This document shows, one piece after another, positions 1 through 6,192 of a stretch of DNA of 7,764 nt. The stretch spans positions 1 to 7,764 of the forward strand of contig JAEORM010000149.1 of NCBI GenBank assembly GCA_016840905.1, written 5' to 3'. The DNA is from Candidatus Gerdarchaeota archaeon (GTDB lineage: Archaea > Asgardarchaeota > Heimdallarchaeia > JABLTI01). Under the pieces are notes generated by a model. That model was not told where the DNA came from. It saw only the letters and a list, made by a program, of their open reading frames with translations, and did no database searches. The first letter of the stretch is position 1, and each line of letters begins with the position of its first letter. A program made the position numbers and the translations under genes.

Positions 1-341
1 AACCTGACCTATATTTTAGCTGATTTATAGCTAATATAGATGTTAAAATAAAAATTGATATAACAAATATAGTTAGTAAATTTCTTCTTTTTTGTAATAG
101 CATATACTCTGCCCTCTAATTCTCGATAAATATAAAGTATACCCGACCTAATTTATTATTTGCACTTTAATTAATTAGATATGTATTTTATATACCTTTA
201 AAAAAGAAATGTTTGCGACAAAGCAGCTAATAAAATCACCATAAAATTACTTTTGTCACTTGCCTTAAGAGAAACATTATTACTATTAGAATAATAGTTT
301 AAAATAGATATTTACGAAAAGAAAATACTGGTGCACTCTTG
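1..341. other. Non-coding 5' flank of the window
   Basis: No convincing coding region is seen on either strand in this 341-base stretch. It is very AT-rich. It holds an imperfect hairpin at 9-39 (arms CTATATT-tt-AGCT and AGCTAATATAG, two-base bulge), which could be the 3' end of an upstream transcript. It also holds a T-run near 86-95, a TATA-like stretch (ttttatata) near 185-193, and a perfect 7-bp dyad at 282-298. The last 50 bases probably contain the promoter of the downstream gene. Confidence 0.6.
282..306 (+). promoter_or_regulatory. Putative promoter with small dyad upstream of the helical-repeat gene
   Basis: The perfect inverted repeat ACTATTA-gaa-TAATAGT spans 282-298 and abuts a TATA-like stretch (tttaaaata, 298-306). 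The usual archaeal TATA-to-start spacing of about 25 bases would put transcription start near 330, giving a leader of only about 10 bases before the ATG at 342. A dyad directly against the TATA box could be a transcription-factor site. In such AT-rich sequence a 7-bp dyad can also arise by chance, so the call is tentative. Confidence 0.25.
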
Positions 342-2510
342 ATGATTAGGGATATCAAGTCTTTGAAAAAAAATATTAGTTCTTTAACAAAAGCAGAAAT
401 TTTTACTAACATTAAGAACATCAGAAATAGTTTTGAATTAAAATTTGATGTCAAATATACAGAAGAATTTGCTGATGTTTTATACTCAATTTTAGAATTA
501 TTTAGTAGTAAAATGGATTACAATTCTGAGAGAATAATACTAAATCAGCTTTTTGAGATTTCTTGGTGGGCAGATGAAAATAGTCTTATAATTGATTATT
601 TAATTAAGGCTATTTCTTTGGTCCTTATTGATAGTCGTTCAACACGAGGAAAAGATCGTACCGGATTATTTAGTGATTTTGTAAATATTATTGCTCGCTT
701 TCCGAAAAATAAAAAGATCTATTCATCTATTTCTACTGCAGCTATTGAATTAATAAAATGGGGAAAGGATCAAGAGATTTTAGAGATGCTTGAAATTGTT
801 CAATCCAAAGCAGTTATTTATCCATTAGTTGAAGCTATCCAACTCTTAGATGCTAAGACTTTTATGAATACTCTATTTTATTTGGTAGATCAAGATTGTG
901 AAACCATCAAGCACATTTACAATCAATTTAGCAGTTTTGCTATTAGCAATTTTGAAGAAGAAGTTGAGGTTACCGATCATAAATTTAAGAATATAATTTT
1001 AGATGAAGATGTAAACGAAATTTTACAAGAAGGAGCTATTAATGCAATAATCAATCTTGCTAGAATTAACAAGAAAGAAAATGGCAATTGTAAGGATTGT
1101 TTATTATGTATTCGTAGAATCATACAAGATTCCGAATATTTACTTCGGAAAAAAGGTGAAGATTTCTATAAAGATATTAATCGTTTAAGTTATACTTTAG
1201 AACTTTATCAACTTTGGGATGAATTTATTGATATTAAATTAGTTGCAGATCTAAAGAATGAATTAGAAAAAAATCAAAAGTATGAAATAGCTCAAGCCAA
1301 ATTATTAGCTATTATTAAAACCATGAGGATTGAAGAGTATGATTCTTTAAAAATTGGAAGAAGAGGAATACAACTAGCTTATGATTTATCAGATTATAAT
1401 GATATAGAAAAAATTGTCAAAGAAATTCTAAAGCAAGATGTTCACTCATTGAAATCCATAAATCTTGTAGAAGAAGTTGATGCCATTATAGATTATGATA
1501 TTAAATTGAAAGAACATTTACGTGAGACAGGACAAATTCCTTCTGATAAGCAAACGGTTGATGAACTACAGGATCAAACAACAATAAGTGATGATTTAAC
1601 CAAATCTGTTACCAAAGAAGAAAAAATTGCTGAACAAGTAAAATACCTTAAAGATCTTGACTTAATTGATAAAGAACACATTGAAAATCAAATTTTACAA
1701 GCTAAGGCTTATGTTTTCTCCGTTGCAATGTACGGCTTCAATAGTCCTCTAATAAATATCTCTCCTGATGAGTTAATGAATGAAATATCAGAATTATTAG
1801 ATAAAAAAATGATAATGGAACTTGTTGACCCTCTTGTTCGAGCTGTAACTTTACGAGCAGCACGATTAGATGGTAAAGCAGTTGCTATTCTTTTTGAATT
1901 ATTAAACAAAAAAGGATTGAAGTTTCTAGATCGATATTATAAACAATATAATTTTATTGATAATTTGATTCGATTAATAAGTTACTTAGGTCGAACAAAT
2001 CAATTAGAGCTACTCATTCAAATTAAAAACGAGCTCCAAAAAGCGAATAGACTAATAATTAAAGATGATTCTTTAATACTAAAAATGGCAAGAGCTATTA
2101 ATGAAGGCATTTTAGCATTTACTGAGAAAGATTTTACAAAGAAATTGGAATTAGTTTCTCTAAATAAAGAATTAGCCAAAGTTAATTCTTATAATGTCGA
2201 CTTGCAAATAAAATATGTTGAAGGAATGAACTTTATTCTTCTAGATTTAGCGCATTTTGATATAAAAGCACTCATCCATCAAGTAACCGAATTAATTGAT
2301 TTTGCTAAAATTTACAGTCAGAATCAACATATTCATGAAAAAATAGCATTAGGTTTACTTTGGGGTATAGCCATTATGAAACTTTACAATCAAACAAGTA
2401 GGCTTGATGAGTATAAAAAAGAATTAACTAATTTTATTACTATGTATCCTGATAGTGATTATTTAAAAGAAATCCATCAAATTATTGATAGAACTATTGG
2501 TCATAAATGA
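342..2510 (+). CDS. Large hypothetical protein, predicted all-helical (alpha-solenoid-like)
   Basis: I do not recognise this 722-residue protein. It has no signal peptide and no clear membrane helix, so it is probably cytoplasmic. Almost its whole length consists of amphipathic helix-like segments of 20-40 residues separated by short turns, rich in Leu, Ile, Lys and Glu. This is the look of a HEAT/ARM/TPR-type alpha-solenoid, a fold used for protein-protein scaffolding, but no repeat consensus could be fixed by eye. A low-complexity, polar linker at about residues 394-430 (many Asp, Gln, Thr, Ser) divides it into two helical halves. A CxxCxxC cluster (C250, C253, C256) in the first half could bind metal. 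The ATG at 342 is preferred to the TTG just before it at 339, because it is the stronger codon and GGTG at 330-333 lies 8 bases upstream as a weak Shine-Dalgarno site. It is separated from the sulfation genes by 613 bases and its own terminator, so a functional link is not supported. Confidence 0.85.
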   Translation: MIRDIKSLKKNISSLTKAEIFTNIKNIRNSFELKFDVKYTEEFADVLYSILELFSSKMDYNSERIILNQLFEISWWADENSLIIDYLIKAISLVLIDSRSTRGKDRTGLFSDFVNIIARFPKNKKIYSSISTAAIELIKWGKDQEILEMLEIVQSKAVIYPLVEAIQLLDAKTFMNTLFYLVDQDCETIKHIYNQFSSFAISNFEEEVEVTDHKFKNIILDEDVNEILQEGAINAIINLARINKKENGNCKDCLLCIRRIIQDSEYLLRKKGEDFYKDINRLSYTLELYQLWDEFIDIKLVADLKNELEKNQKYEIAQAKLLAIIKTMRIEEYDSLKIGRRGIQLAYDLSDYNDIEKIVKEILKQDVHSLKSINLVEEVDAIIDYDIKLKEHLRETGQIPSDKQTVDELQDQTTISDDLTKSVTKEEKIAEQVKYLKDLDLIDKEHIENQILQAKAYVFSVAMYGFNSPLINISPDELMNEISELLDKKMIMELVDPLVRAVTLRAARLDGKAVAILFELLNKKGLKFLDRYYKQYNFIDNLIRLISYLGRTNQLELLIQIKNELQKANRLIIKDDSLILKMARAINEGILAFTEKDFTKKLELVSLNKELAKVNSYNVDLQIKYVEGMNFILLDLAHFDIKALIHQVTELIDFAKIYSQNQHIHEKIALGLLWGIAIMKLYNQTSRLDEYKKELTNFITMYPDSDYLKEIHQIIDRTIGHK

Positions 2511-2545
2511 TATTATTTCTCTTTTTTTTCAATTTTCTTTTGATT
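2511..2545 (+). terminator. T-rich terminator after the helical-repeat gene
   Basis: Immediately after the TGA stop comes a run of T-tracts, including eight T at 2522-2529 and further TTTT stretches to about 2542, with no strong hairpin. Oligo-T on the coding strand is the usual archaeal transcription termination signal, so the upstream transcript probably ends here. Confidence 0.5.
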
Positions 2546-2565
2546 TTATAGAAAAAAAAGGCTTG

Positions 2566-2573
2566 TTATATAA
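2566..2573 (+). promoter_or_regulatory. TATA-like box for the putative intergenic RNA
   Basis: TTATATAA is preceded by a purine-rich run (aaaaaaaagg) that could serve as a BRE. It sits after the T-rich 3' end of the preceding gene. With standard archaeal spacing, transcription would begin around 2594-2600, at the start of the structured stretch described below. A second TATA-like sequence (gtatataat, 2770-2778) lies inside that stretch and could give a shorter transcript starting near 2797. Confidence 0.35.
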
Positions 2574-2594
2574 TTCCGACAAAAATCTAATTTA

Positions 2595-2895
2595 TTAGAT
2601 AATTGCTTAATCATTTTGATAGCTTTAAATACTTAATAAACCTATTTCTTCATATTGCTGAGGGATTAGCGATAAGAGATAGTTTAATTGAAGCTTGGGC
2701 GAATTATCTACCAAAAAATACTACCGGGATTACCTTCTGCGGGGATAGCTATTGCTCTTTTTTGATGCAGTATATAATTGCTCCGTCATAGGAAAAGAGA
2801 AAGATGAGTAAAAATCTGAGGGTGAGAACCAAATTCTGGTATTGCGGGTGGTTAAGCCACCCTTAAATACCTGAAACATGATTTTTTGTTTTTTA
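2595..2895 (+). ncRNA. Putative structured non-coding RNA (or long structured leader), family unknown
   Basis: No credible protein gene is seen here. Several observations support an RNA. GC content rises to 40-45% in 2701-2760 and 2821-2880, well above the surrounding sequence. A 9-bp stem pairs 2677-2685 with 2701-2709 (two G-U). GGT-GAGA-ACC at 2821-2830 would form a GNRA-tetraloop hairpin. A two-part stem pairs 2838-2843 with 2866-2871 and GGGTGG 2846-2851 with CCACCC 2857-2862. T-tracts at 2882-2887 and 2889-2894 follow. A TATA-like box lies about 25 bases upstream of the start. The length of about 300 bases would suit archaeal SRP or RNase P RNA, but their signature motifs (the GGAAGGAAGCAGC-type SRP loop; the GAGGAAAGUCC and ACAGAA cores of RNase P) were not found. 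C/D-box and tRNA readings also failed. The ends are approximate, and a regulated leader or attenuator for sat is an alternative. Confidence 0.35.
2838..2894 (+). terminator. Strong hairpin followed by T-tracts
   Basis: The stem GGTATT/AATACC (2838-2843 with 2866-2871) continues across a 2x3 internal loop into GGGTGG/CCACCC (2846-2851 with 2857-2862), closed by a five-base loop. It is followed, after about ten bases, by TTTTTT-g-TTTTTT at 2882-2894. This is the most stable local structure in the intergenic region. It probably marks the 3' end of the putative RNA, or acts as a terminator or attenuator upstream of sat. Confidence 0.5.
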
Positions 2896-2988
2896 AAATG
2901 ATTATTTAATTAAACTCAATTCGTGCCTTTCAACTTGACTTTTATAATTCTTGCATAAACTTATTAATTACTAGGATTAATTATACCA

Positions 2989-3045
2989 GTTGGTTTGGAA
3001 ATAAAATCAAGATGATTTTATTTAAAAGGACTCAAAAAAACCAAC
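2989..3045 (+). promoter_or_regulatory. Nested inverted repeat in the sat leader
   Basis: An outer dyad GTTGGTTT (2989-2996) / AAACCAAC (3038-3045) encloses a perfect 11-bp inner dyad, AAATAAAATCA (2999-3009) / TGATTTTATTT (3013-3023), with a three-base loop. It ends about 80 bases before the sat start codon. It could be an RNA element in the sat 5' UTR, if transcription starts from the TATA-like tttataatt near 2940-2948. Alternatively the outer arms could be protein-binding half-sites. The GGTTT..AAACC arms recur before the first sulfotransferase gene. Confidence 0.45.
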
Positions 3046-3110
3046 TTTCCTATATTACTACCTATTTCAATCAATAAATACCAATCAACAGTACTAAACG
3101 ACAGTAAACT

Positions 3111-3114
3111 GGAG
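3111..3114 (+). promoter_or_regulatory. Shine-Dalgarno site of sat
   Basis: GGAG lies nine bases before the ATG at 3124, a normal spacing. It supports this ATG as the sat start and shows that a leadered, SD-dependent transcript is likely. Confidence 0.6.
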
Positions 3115-3123
3115 ATAAATAAA

Positions 3124-4278
3124 ATGATTCAACCACATGGTGGAAATTTAATAAATCGTGTTGTTTCTGATAAAAAGAAAGAACAAGTTCTCAATGAATA
3201 TAAAGAAATGGTTTCTTTGAATATAAATGAAGAAATCATTGAAGATGTCAATAATATTTCTTATGGAGTATTTAGTCCACTTGAAGGTTTCATGGGAGAA
3301 GCTGACATTGATTCAATCATAAAAAATGATCGAATGGCAAACGATCTTCCATGGACAATACCAATAACTCTTGATATTTCAGAGGATGTGGCTAAGAAAT
3401 ATAATATTGGAGACGAAATTGCATTAGTCAGTGATGACAATGAAATTATAGGTGTTTTACATTTAGAAGAGAAATTCGTTCATAAGAAAAAGGAAATCTC
3501 ACAAAGTGTTTTCCAAACACTAGATAATAATCATCCTGGAGTAGCAAAAGTAATGGGCTCAAATAATATACTTTTTGCTGGGAAAGTAGACTTGGTTAAC
3601 ACAGTAATTAAAGAATTTAAAGAATATACTCACTATCCCGCTGAAACCAGAGAAATGTTTAAACAAAAAGGATGGAAAACAGTAGTAGGATTTCAAACTA
3701 GAAATGTTCCTCATCTAGGGCATGAATATGTACAAAAATCAGCATTAACTTTAGTAGATGGTTTATTTGTTAATCCTATAATAGGTAAGAAAAAAGTTGA
3801 CGATTTCTTGGATGAAGTAATCTTAGGTGCTTATGATGTTCTAATGAAGCATTATTATCGCGCTGATAAAAGTATGATGGCTATCTTACGCACAAGAATG
3901 AGATATGGTGGTCCAAAAGAAGCTATTTTCCATGCAATTATGCGTAAAAATTTTGGTTGTAGTCATTTCATTGTAGGACGTGATCATGCTGGTGTTGGAA
4001 AATATTATGGACCTTTTGATGCTCACAAAATTTTTGAACGCTTCCCAGATCTTGAGATTCAACCAATATGTTTTAGCTCTTTCTTTATCTGTAAGAAATG
4101 TACTGGTGTTGTTAACGATAATACTTGTCCTCATGAAGGTACAGAACATCAAGTTAACATTAGTGGTAGTAAAATCCGCCAGATGATTTTAGATAAACAA
4201 TTAGATGGATTAACTGAATTTATGCGACCAGAGGTTGCTGAATATCTAATTGAACAAAAAGAACTTTTCGTTAAATAA
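3124..4278 (+). CDS. sat: Sulfate adenylyltransferase (ATP sulfurylase)
   Basis: The enzyme catalyses ATP + sulfate to APS + pyrophosphate, the first step of sulfate activation, in the cytoplasm. The 384-residue length suits the single-domain Sat/MET3 family of archaea and bacteria. The N-terminal PUA-like region includes a FSPLEGFMG motif. The catalytic domain carries the nucleotide-binding QTRNVPHLGHE motif (residues 191-201, the family's QxRNxxHxxHE), GRDHAG (285-290) and ISGSKIR (346-352). C323, C326 and C335, with H337 or H342, form the zinc-binding patch seen in many prokaryotic Sat proteins. No APS kinase domain is fused to it; that activity is encoded by the next gene only a few bases downstream. 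The direction of the reaction is inferred from that neighbour: pairing with APS kinase means APS is made for PAPS, rather than APS being consumed. The start is supported by GGAG at the correct distance. Confidence 0.96.
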   Translation: MIQPHGGNLINRVVSDKKKEQVLNEYKEMVSLNINEEIIEDVNNISYGVFSPLEGFMGEADIDSIIKNDRMANDLPWTIPITLDISEDVAKKYNIGDEIALVSDDNEIIGVLHLEEKFVHKKKEISQSVFQTLDNNHPGVAKVMGSNNILFAGKVDLVNTVIKEFKEYTHYPAETREMFKQKGWKTVVGFQTRNVPHLGHEYVQKSALTLVDGLFVNPIIGKKKVDDFLDEVILGAYDVLMKHYYRADKSMMAILRTRMRYGGPKEAIFHAIMRKNFGCSHFIVGRDHAGVGKYYGPFDAHKIFERFPDLEIQPICFSSFFICKKCTGVVNDNTCPHEGTEHQVNISGSKIRQMILDKQLDGLTEFMRPEVAEYLIEQKELFVK

Positions 4279-4292
4279 AAAGGATGATTAAA

Positions 4293-4838
4293 ATGAAAGA
4301 ACCCGGTTTTTGTGTTTGGTTTACAGGTTTATCAGGCTCAGGTAAAACGACTATTGCTATTGCTTTAGAAAAAGAACTCCTTGAAAGAGATCTTAGAGTG
4401 CAAAGACTCGATGGTGATATTGTTCGAGAATCACTTACTAAAGATTTAGGTTTTTCAGAAGAGGATCGAAAGAAGAATATTGAACGAGTCACTTTTGTTG
4501 CACGATTATTATCAAAACATGGAGTAGCTACTCTAGTATCTTTTATCTCACCTTATATTTCTTCAAGGGATCATGCTCGAGATGAAGTAACTAAAGAAAA
4601 AGCTAAATTTATTGAAGTTTTCGTTAAAGCGTCTGTTGATGAATGTGCTAAACGAGATGTTAAAGGATTATACAAATTAGCCTTTGAAGGTAAGATCAAA
4701 GATTTTACAGGCGTAAGTCACCCTTATGAGGAACCACCTACTCCTGAGATAGTTTGCAATACAGAATGTGAAACTGTTGATGAAAGTGTACAAGCTATTC
4801 TTACTTACCTTGAAAACGAGAAATTAATACCTAAATAA
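4293..4838 (+). CDS. cysC: Adenylylsulfate (APS) kinase
   Basis: It phosphorylates APS at the 3' position with ATP to give PAPS, the universal sulfuryl donor. Numbering here is from an upstream in-frame ATG at 4284 (184 residues). The Walker A loop GLSGSGKT is at 15-22, DGDIVR at 43-48, the GFSxxDRxxNIxR APS-binding motif at 56-68, SFISPYxxxR at 86-95, and a lid segment with DVKGLY, followed by DFTGVSHPYEEP. All hallmark CysC residues are present and the length is typical, so it should be active. ATG 4293 is preferred as start because AGGATG at 4281-4286 then sits at Shine-Dalgarno distance; ATG 4284 would overlap that site. It follows the sat stop by 14 bases (5 for the upstream ATG), so the two genes are almost certainly co-transcribed, giving a complete sulfate-to-PAPS module. 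Confidence 0.96.
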   Translation: MKEPGFCVWFTGLSGSGKTTIAIALEKELLERDLRVQRLDGDIVRESLTKDLGFSEEDRKKNIERVTFVARLLSKHGVATLVSFISPYISSRDHARDEVTKEKAKFIEVFVKASVDECAKRDVKGLYKLAFEGKIKDFTGVSHPYEEPPTPEIVCNTECETVDESVQAILTYLENEKLIPK

Positions 4839-4880
4839 CTTAGAAATTTAGGTATTTCCTTTTTTTTCTACTTTTTTTAA
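4826..4880 (+). terminator. Hairpin plus T-run terminator ending the sat-cysC unit
   Basis: A perfect 11-bp inverted repeat, AATACCTAAAT (4826-4836) / ATTTAGGTATT (4846-4856), has a nine-base loop. It is followed at once by T-rich sequence including eight T starting about 4860 and seven T near 4872-4878. The left arm lies in the last codons of cysC and reaches into its TAA stop. It resembles a bacterial intrinsic terminator and is likely to separate sat-cysC from the sulfotransferase genes. Confidence 0.7.
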
Positions 4881-4921
4881 TGTAATCAAAAAAGATTTAT
4901 TCCATAGCATGTAGTTATTCC

Positions 4922-4940
4922 TTGGTTTTGGCAAAACCAA
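4922..4940. promoter_or_regulatory. Perfect palindromic dyad before the first sulfotransferase
   Basis: TTGGTTTT-ggc-AAAACCAA is a perfect 8-bp inverted repeat, 21 bases before the ATG at 4962. The arms match the outer arms of the dyad in the sat leader (TTGGTTT/AAACCAA). The core TTTGGCA..AAACC reappears at 6151-6164 before the second sulfotransferase, with two extra bases. A shared operator or leader hairpin is plausible. The A/T-rich sequence around 4893-4900 (gatttattcc) is the only TATA-like candidate upstream. Confidence 0.4.
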
Positions 4941-4948
4941 TTTATTTT

Positions 4949-4952
4949 GAGG
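4949..4952 (+). promoter_or_regulatory. Shine-Dalgarno site that fixes the first sulfotransferase start
   Basis: GAGG lies nine bases before ATG 4962. It overlaps the alternative TTG start at 4947, so the ATG is the better start and the protein has 373, not 378, residues. Confidence 0.55.
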
Positions 4953-4961
4953 CTCATCAAA

Positions 4962-6083
4962 ATGAAGAAACATTGGATAGTTAATAGATGTCCCTTAGCT
5001 GGGGCATCCACAAGCAATATTTGGCGATTATTATTTCAAAATAGATTTCGTGTGCACCCAAAATATTGGCCACGGTTAGGATATTCCATGCTTTTGAGCT
5101 CTTTTACTACTCCATTAAGAGTAGTCGAAAGAATGCGATTTAAACGAAAAGTGAATAATTCTCACTTGGAACAAGATCCTATTTTTATTATAGGTCATTG
5201 GCGAAGTGGAACAACTTTTCTTCATTACCTATTTGCTCAAGATTTAAGTAAAGGGCTTGTTTCAAATATTGAAGTCTATGCACCAAACTTCTTTCTAGCA
5301 TTTCCAAATTTTACTAGAAAATTAATTGCCGGTTCATTACCTGAAACAAGACCAATGGATGAAATAAAAATAAACGCTGATTTACCAGGTGAAGAAGAAC
5401 ATTCCCTTGGAGCAATTGATAAATATGGATTCTTTCATAGTATGATTTTTCCCAAGAATTTCAAAACTTATGCTTCCTACAAATCTTTTGATCATGCTAA
5501 ACCTAAGGATCTTGACCATTGGAAAAGAAGATACGAATTTTTCATTAAAAAAGTAGCTTACAAAAACAAAGGAAAAAGAATGTTATTAAAAAATCCTGCA
5601 AATACCTATCGTGTTAAACATCTCATTAAAATGTATCCAAATGCAAAATTCATTCATCTATATCGTAACCCCTACGAAGTATTTGCTTCAACAATAAAAT
5701 TCCATAATGACACAGCAGAAGTTTTTTCGCTTCAACCTTGGAAAATGGATCAACTCAAGCAAAATATCCTTGATATCTACAGTGAACTTTATGTTGATTG
5801 GGATGAAAAAATCAAAGATGTTCCCAAAGAAAATTGGATTGACATCAAATATGAAGATTTTATAAAACAACCAATGACCACTGTTGAGAAGATTTATTCG
5901 GAATTAAAATTATCTGGATTAGAAGAATCTAGAGAAAGAATTCAAGCGTATTTAGATGCTGAAAAAGATTACAAACCGAGAGAATATCATTTTTCAGATG
6001 AATTAATAACCCAAGTAAATAAAAATTGCGACCATATAATCACCCGATTTGGTTATGAAAAACTTCAACCTAAAGGCAGTTAA
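4962..6083 (+). CDS. PAPS-dependent sulfotransferase (Sulfotransfer_3-like), copy 1
   Basis: It is predicted to transfer the sulfuryl group from PAPS to a hydroxyl or amine on an unknown acceptor. From ATG 4962 (373 residues) the 5'-phosphosulfate loop is PIFIIGHWRSGTTFL (73-87) and the 3'-phosphate-binding segment is FIHLYRNPYEVFAS (230-243). Between them are LPETRPMDE (126-134) and PGEEEH (142-147), which match the RPxD...PxEEE signature of this sulfotransferase group, and LLKNPANTYR (208-217). An N-terminal basic/aromatic segment (about residues 20-55, HPKYWPRL then a hydrophobic stretch) could lie against a membrane, but no signal peptide is present. It follows the sat-cysC unit on the same strand, beyond a terminator. 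It is the closer of two tandem paralogs; by eye about half the residues are identical to the second. Acceptor specificity cannot be inferred. Confidence 0.9.
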   Translation: MKKHWIVNRCPLAGASTSNIWRLLFQNRFRVHPKYWPRLGYSMLLSSFTTPLRVVERMRFKRKVNNSHLEQDPIFIIGHWRSGTTFLHYLFAQDLSKGLVSNIEVYAPNFFLAFPNFTRKLIAGSLPETRPMDEIKINADLPGEEEHSLGAIDKYGFFHSMIFPKNFKTYASYKSFDHAKPKDLDHWKRRYEFFIKKVAYKNKGKRMLLKNPANTYRVKHLIKMYPNAKFIHLYRNPYEVFASTIKFHNDTAEVFSLQPWKMDQLKQNILDIYSELYVDWDEKIKDVPKENWIDIKYEDFIKQPMTTVEKIYSELKLSGLEESRERIQAYLDAEKDYKPREYHFSDELITQVNKNCDHIITRFGYEKLQPKGS

Positions 6084-6084
6084 T

Positions 6085-6120
6085 TCTACCTTTACGCTCT
6101 TTTTTTAAAAAGGGTAAAAT
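6085..6120 (+). terminator. Weak T-rich terminator after sulfotransferase copy 1
   Basis: A seven-T run at about 6101-6107 follows the TAA stop. The flanking TACCTTT and AAGGGTA can pair with one G-U. This is weaker than the cysC terminator, so partial read-through into the second sulfotransferase is possible. Confidence 0.35.
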
Positions 6121-6123
6121 TAA

Positions 6124-6164
6124 TAATGTCAAATGTGTTTGAAATTATAGTTTGGCATTAAACC
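6124..6164 (+). promoter_or_regulatory. Leader hairpin before sulfotransferase copy 2
   Basis: TAATGTCAAA (6124-6133) pairs with TTTGGCATTA (6151-6160) over 10 bp with one G-U and a 17-base loop. The right arm overlaps TTTGGCATTAAACC (6151-6164), a version of the TTTGGCA-AAACC core found before copy 1. An A/T-rich TATA-like stretch (taaaattaata) sits just upstream at about 6114-6124. GGGTGG at 6180-6185 serves as a Shine-Dalgarno-like site for ATG 6193. Confidence 0.35.
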
Positions 6165-6192
6165 TTTACGGTAAATAAAGGGTGGACTCATA

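Noticed and set aside
1709..1909. Minus-strand open frame inside the helical-repeat gene
   Set aside because: It lies wholly within a long, well-formed coding frame and has no recognisable domain; it is a shadow frame. The same applies to frames at 3886-4152 and 4271-4492 (minus), 3980-4186 (plus) and 5688-5870 (minus).
2603..2791. A 62-codon open frame starting with TTG in the intergenic region
   Set aside because: It has a TTG start with no Shine-Dalgarno site, no recognisable domain, and lies across the GC-enriched, stem-forming stretch. It is better explained as a chance frame within a structured RNA region.
2850..2865. 5S rRNA fragment, suggested by GTTAAGCC
   Set aside because: The rest of the 5S consensus is absent, and the GTTAAGCC string is simply the loop and arm of the local GGGTGG/CCACCC hairpin.
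2795..2880. A C/D-box guide RNA (AAGATGA-like box, CTGA, GTGAGAA, CTGA in order)
   Set aside because: The C box departs from RUGAUGA, the gap between the first C-like box and the first CTGA is too short for a guide, and no terminal stem pairs around the outer boxes.
2595..2895. Archaeal SRP RNA or RNase P RNA
   Set aside because: Length, TATA box and T-tract would fit, but the highly conserved core motifs of either RNA were not found on the plus or minus strand.
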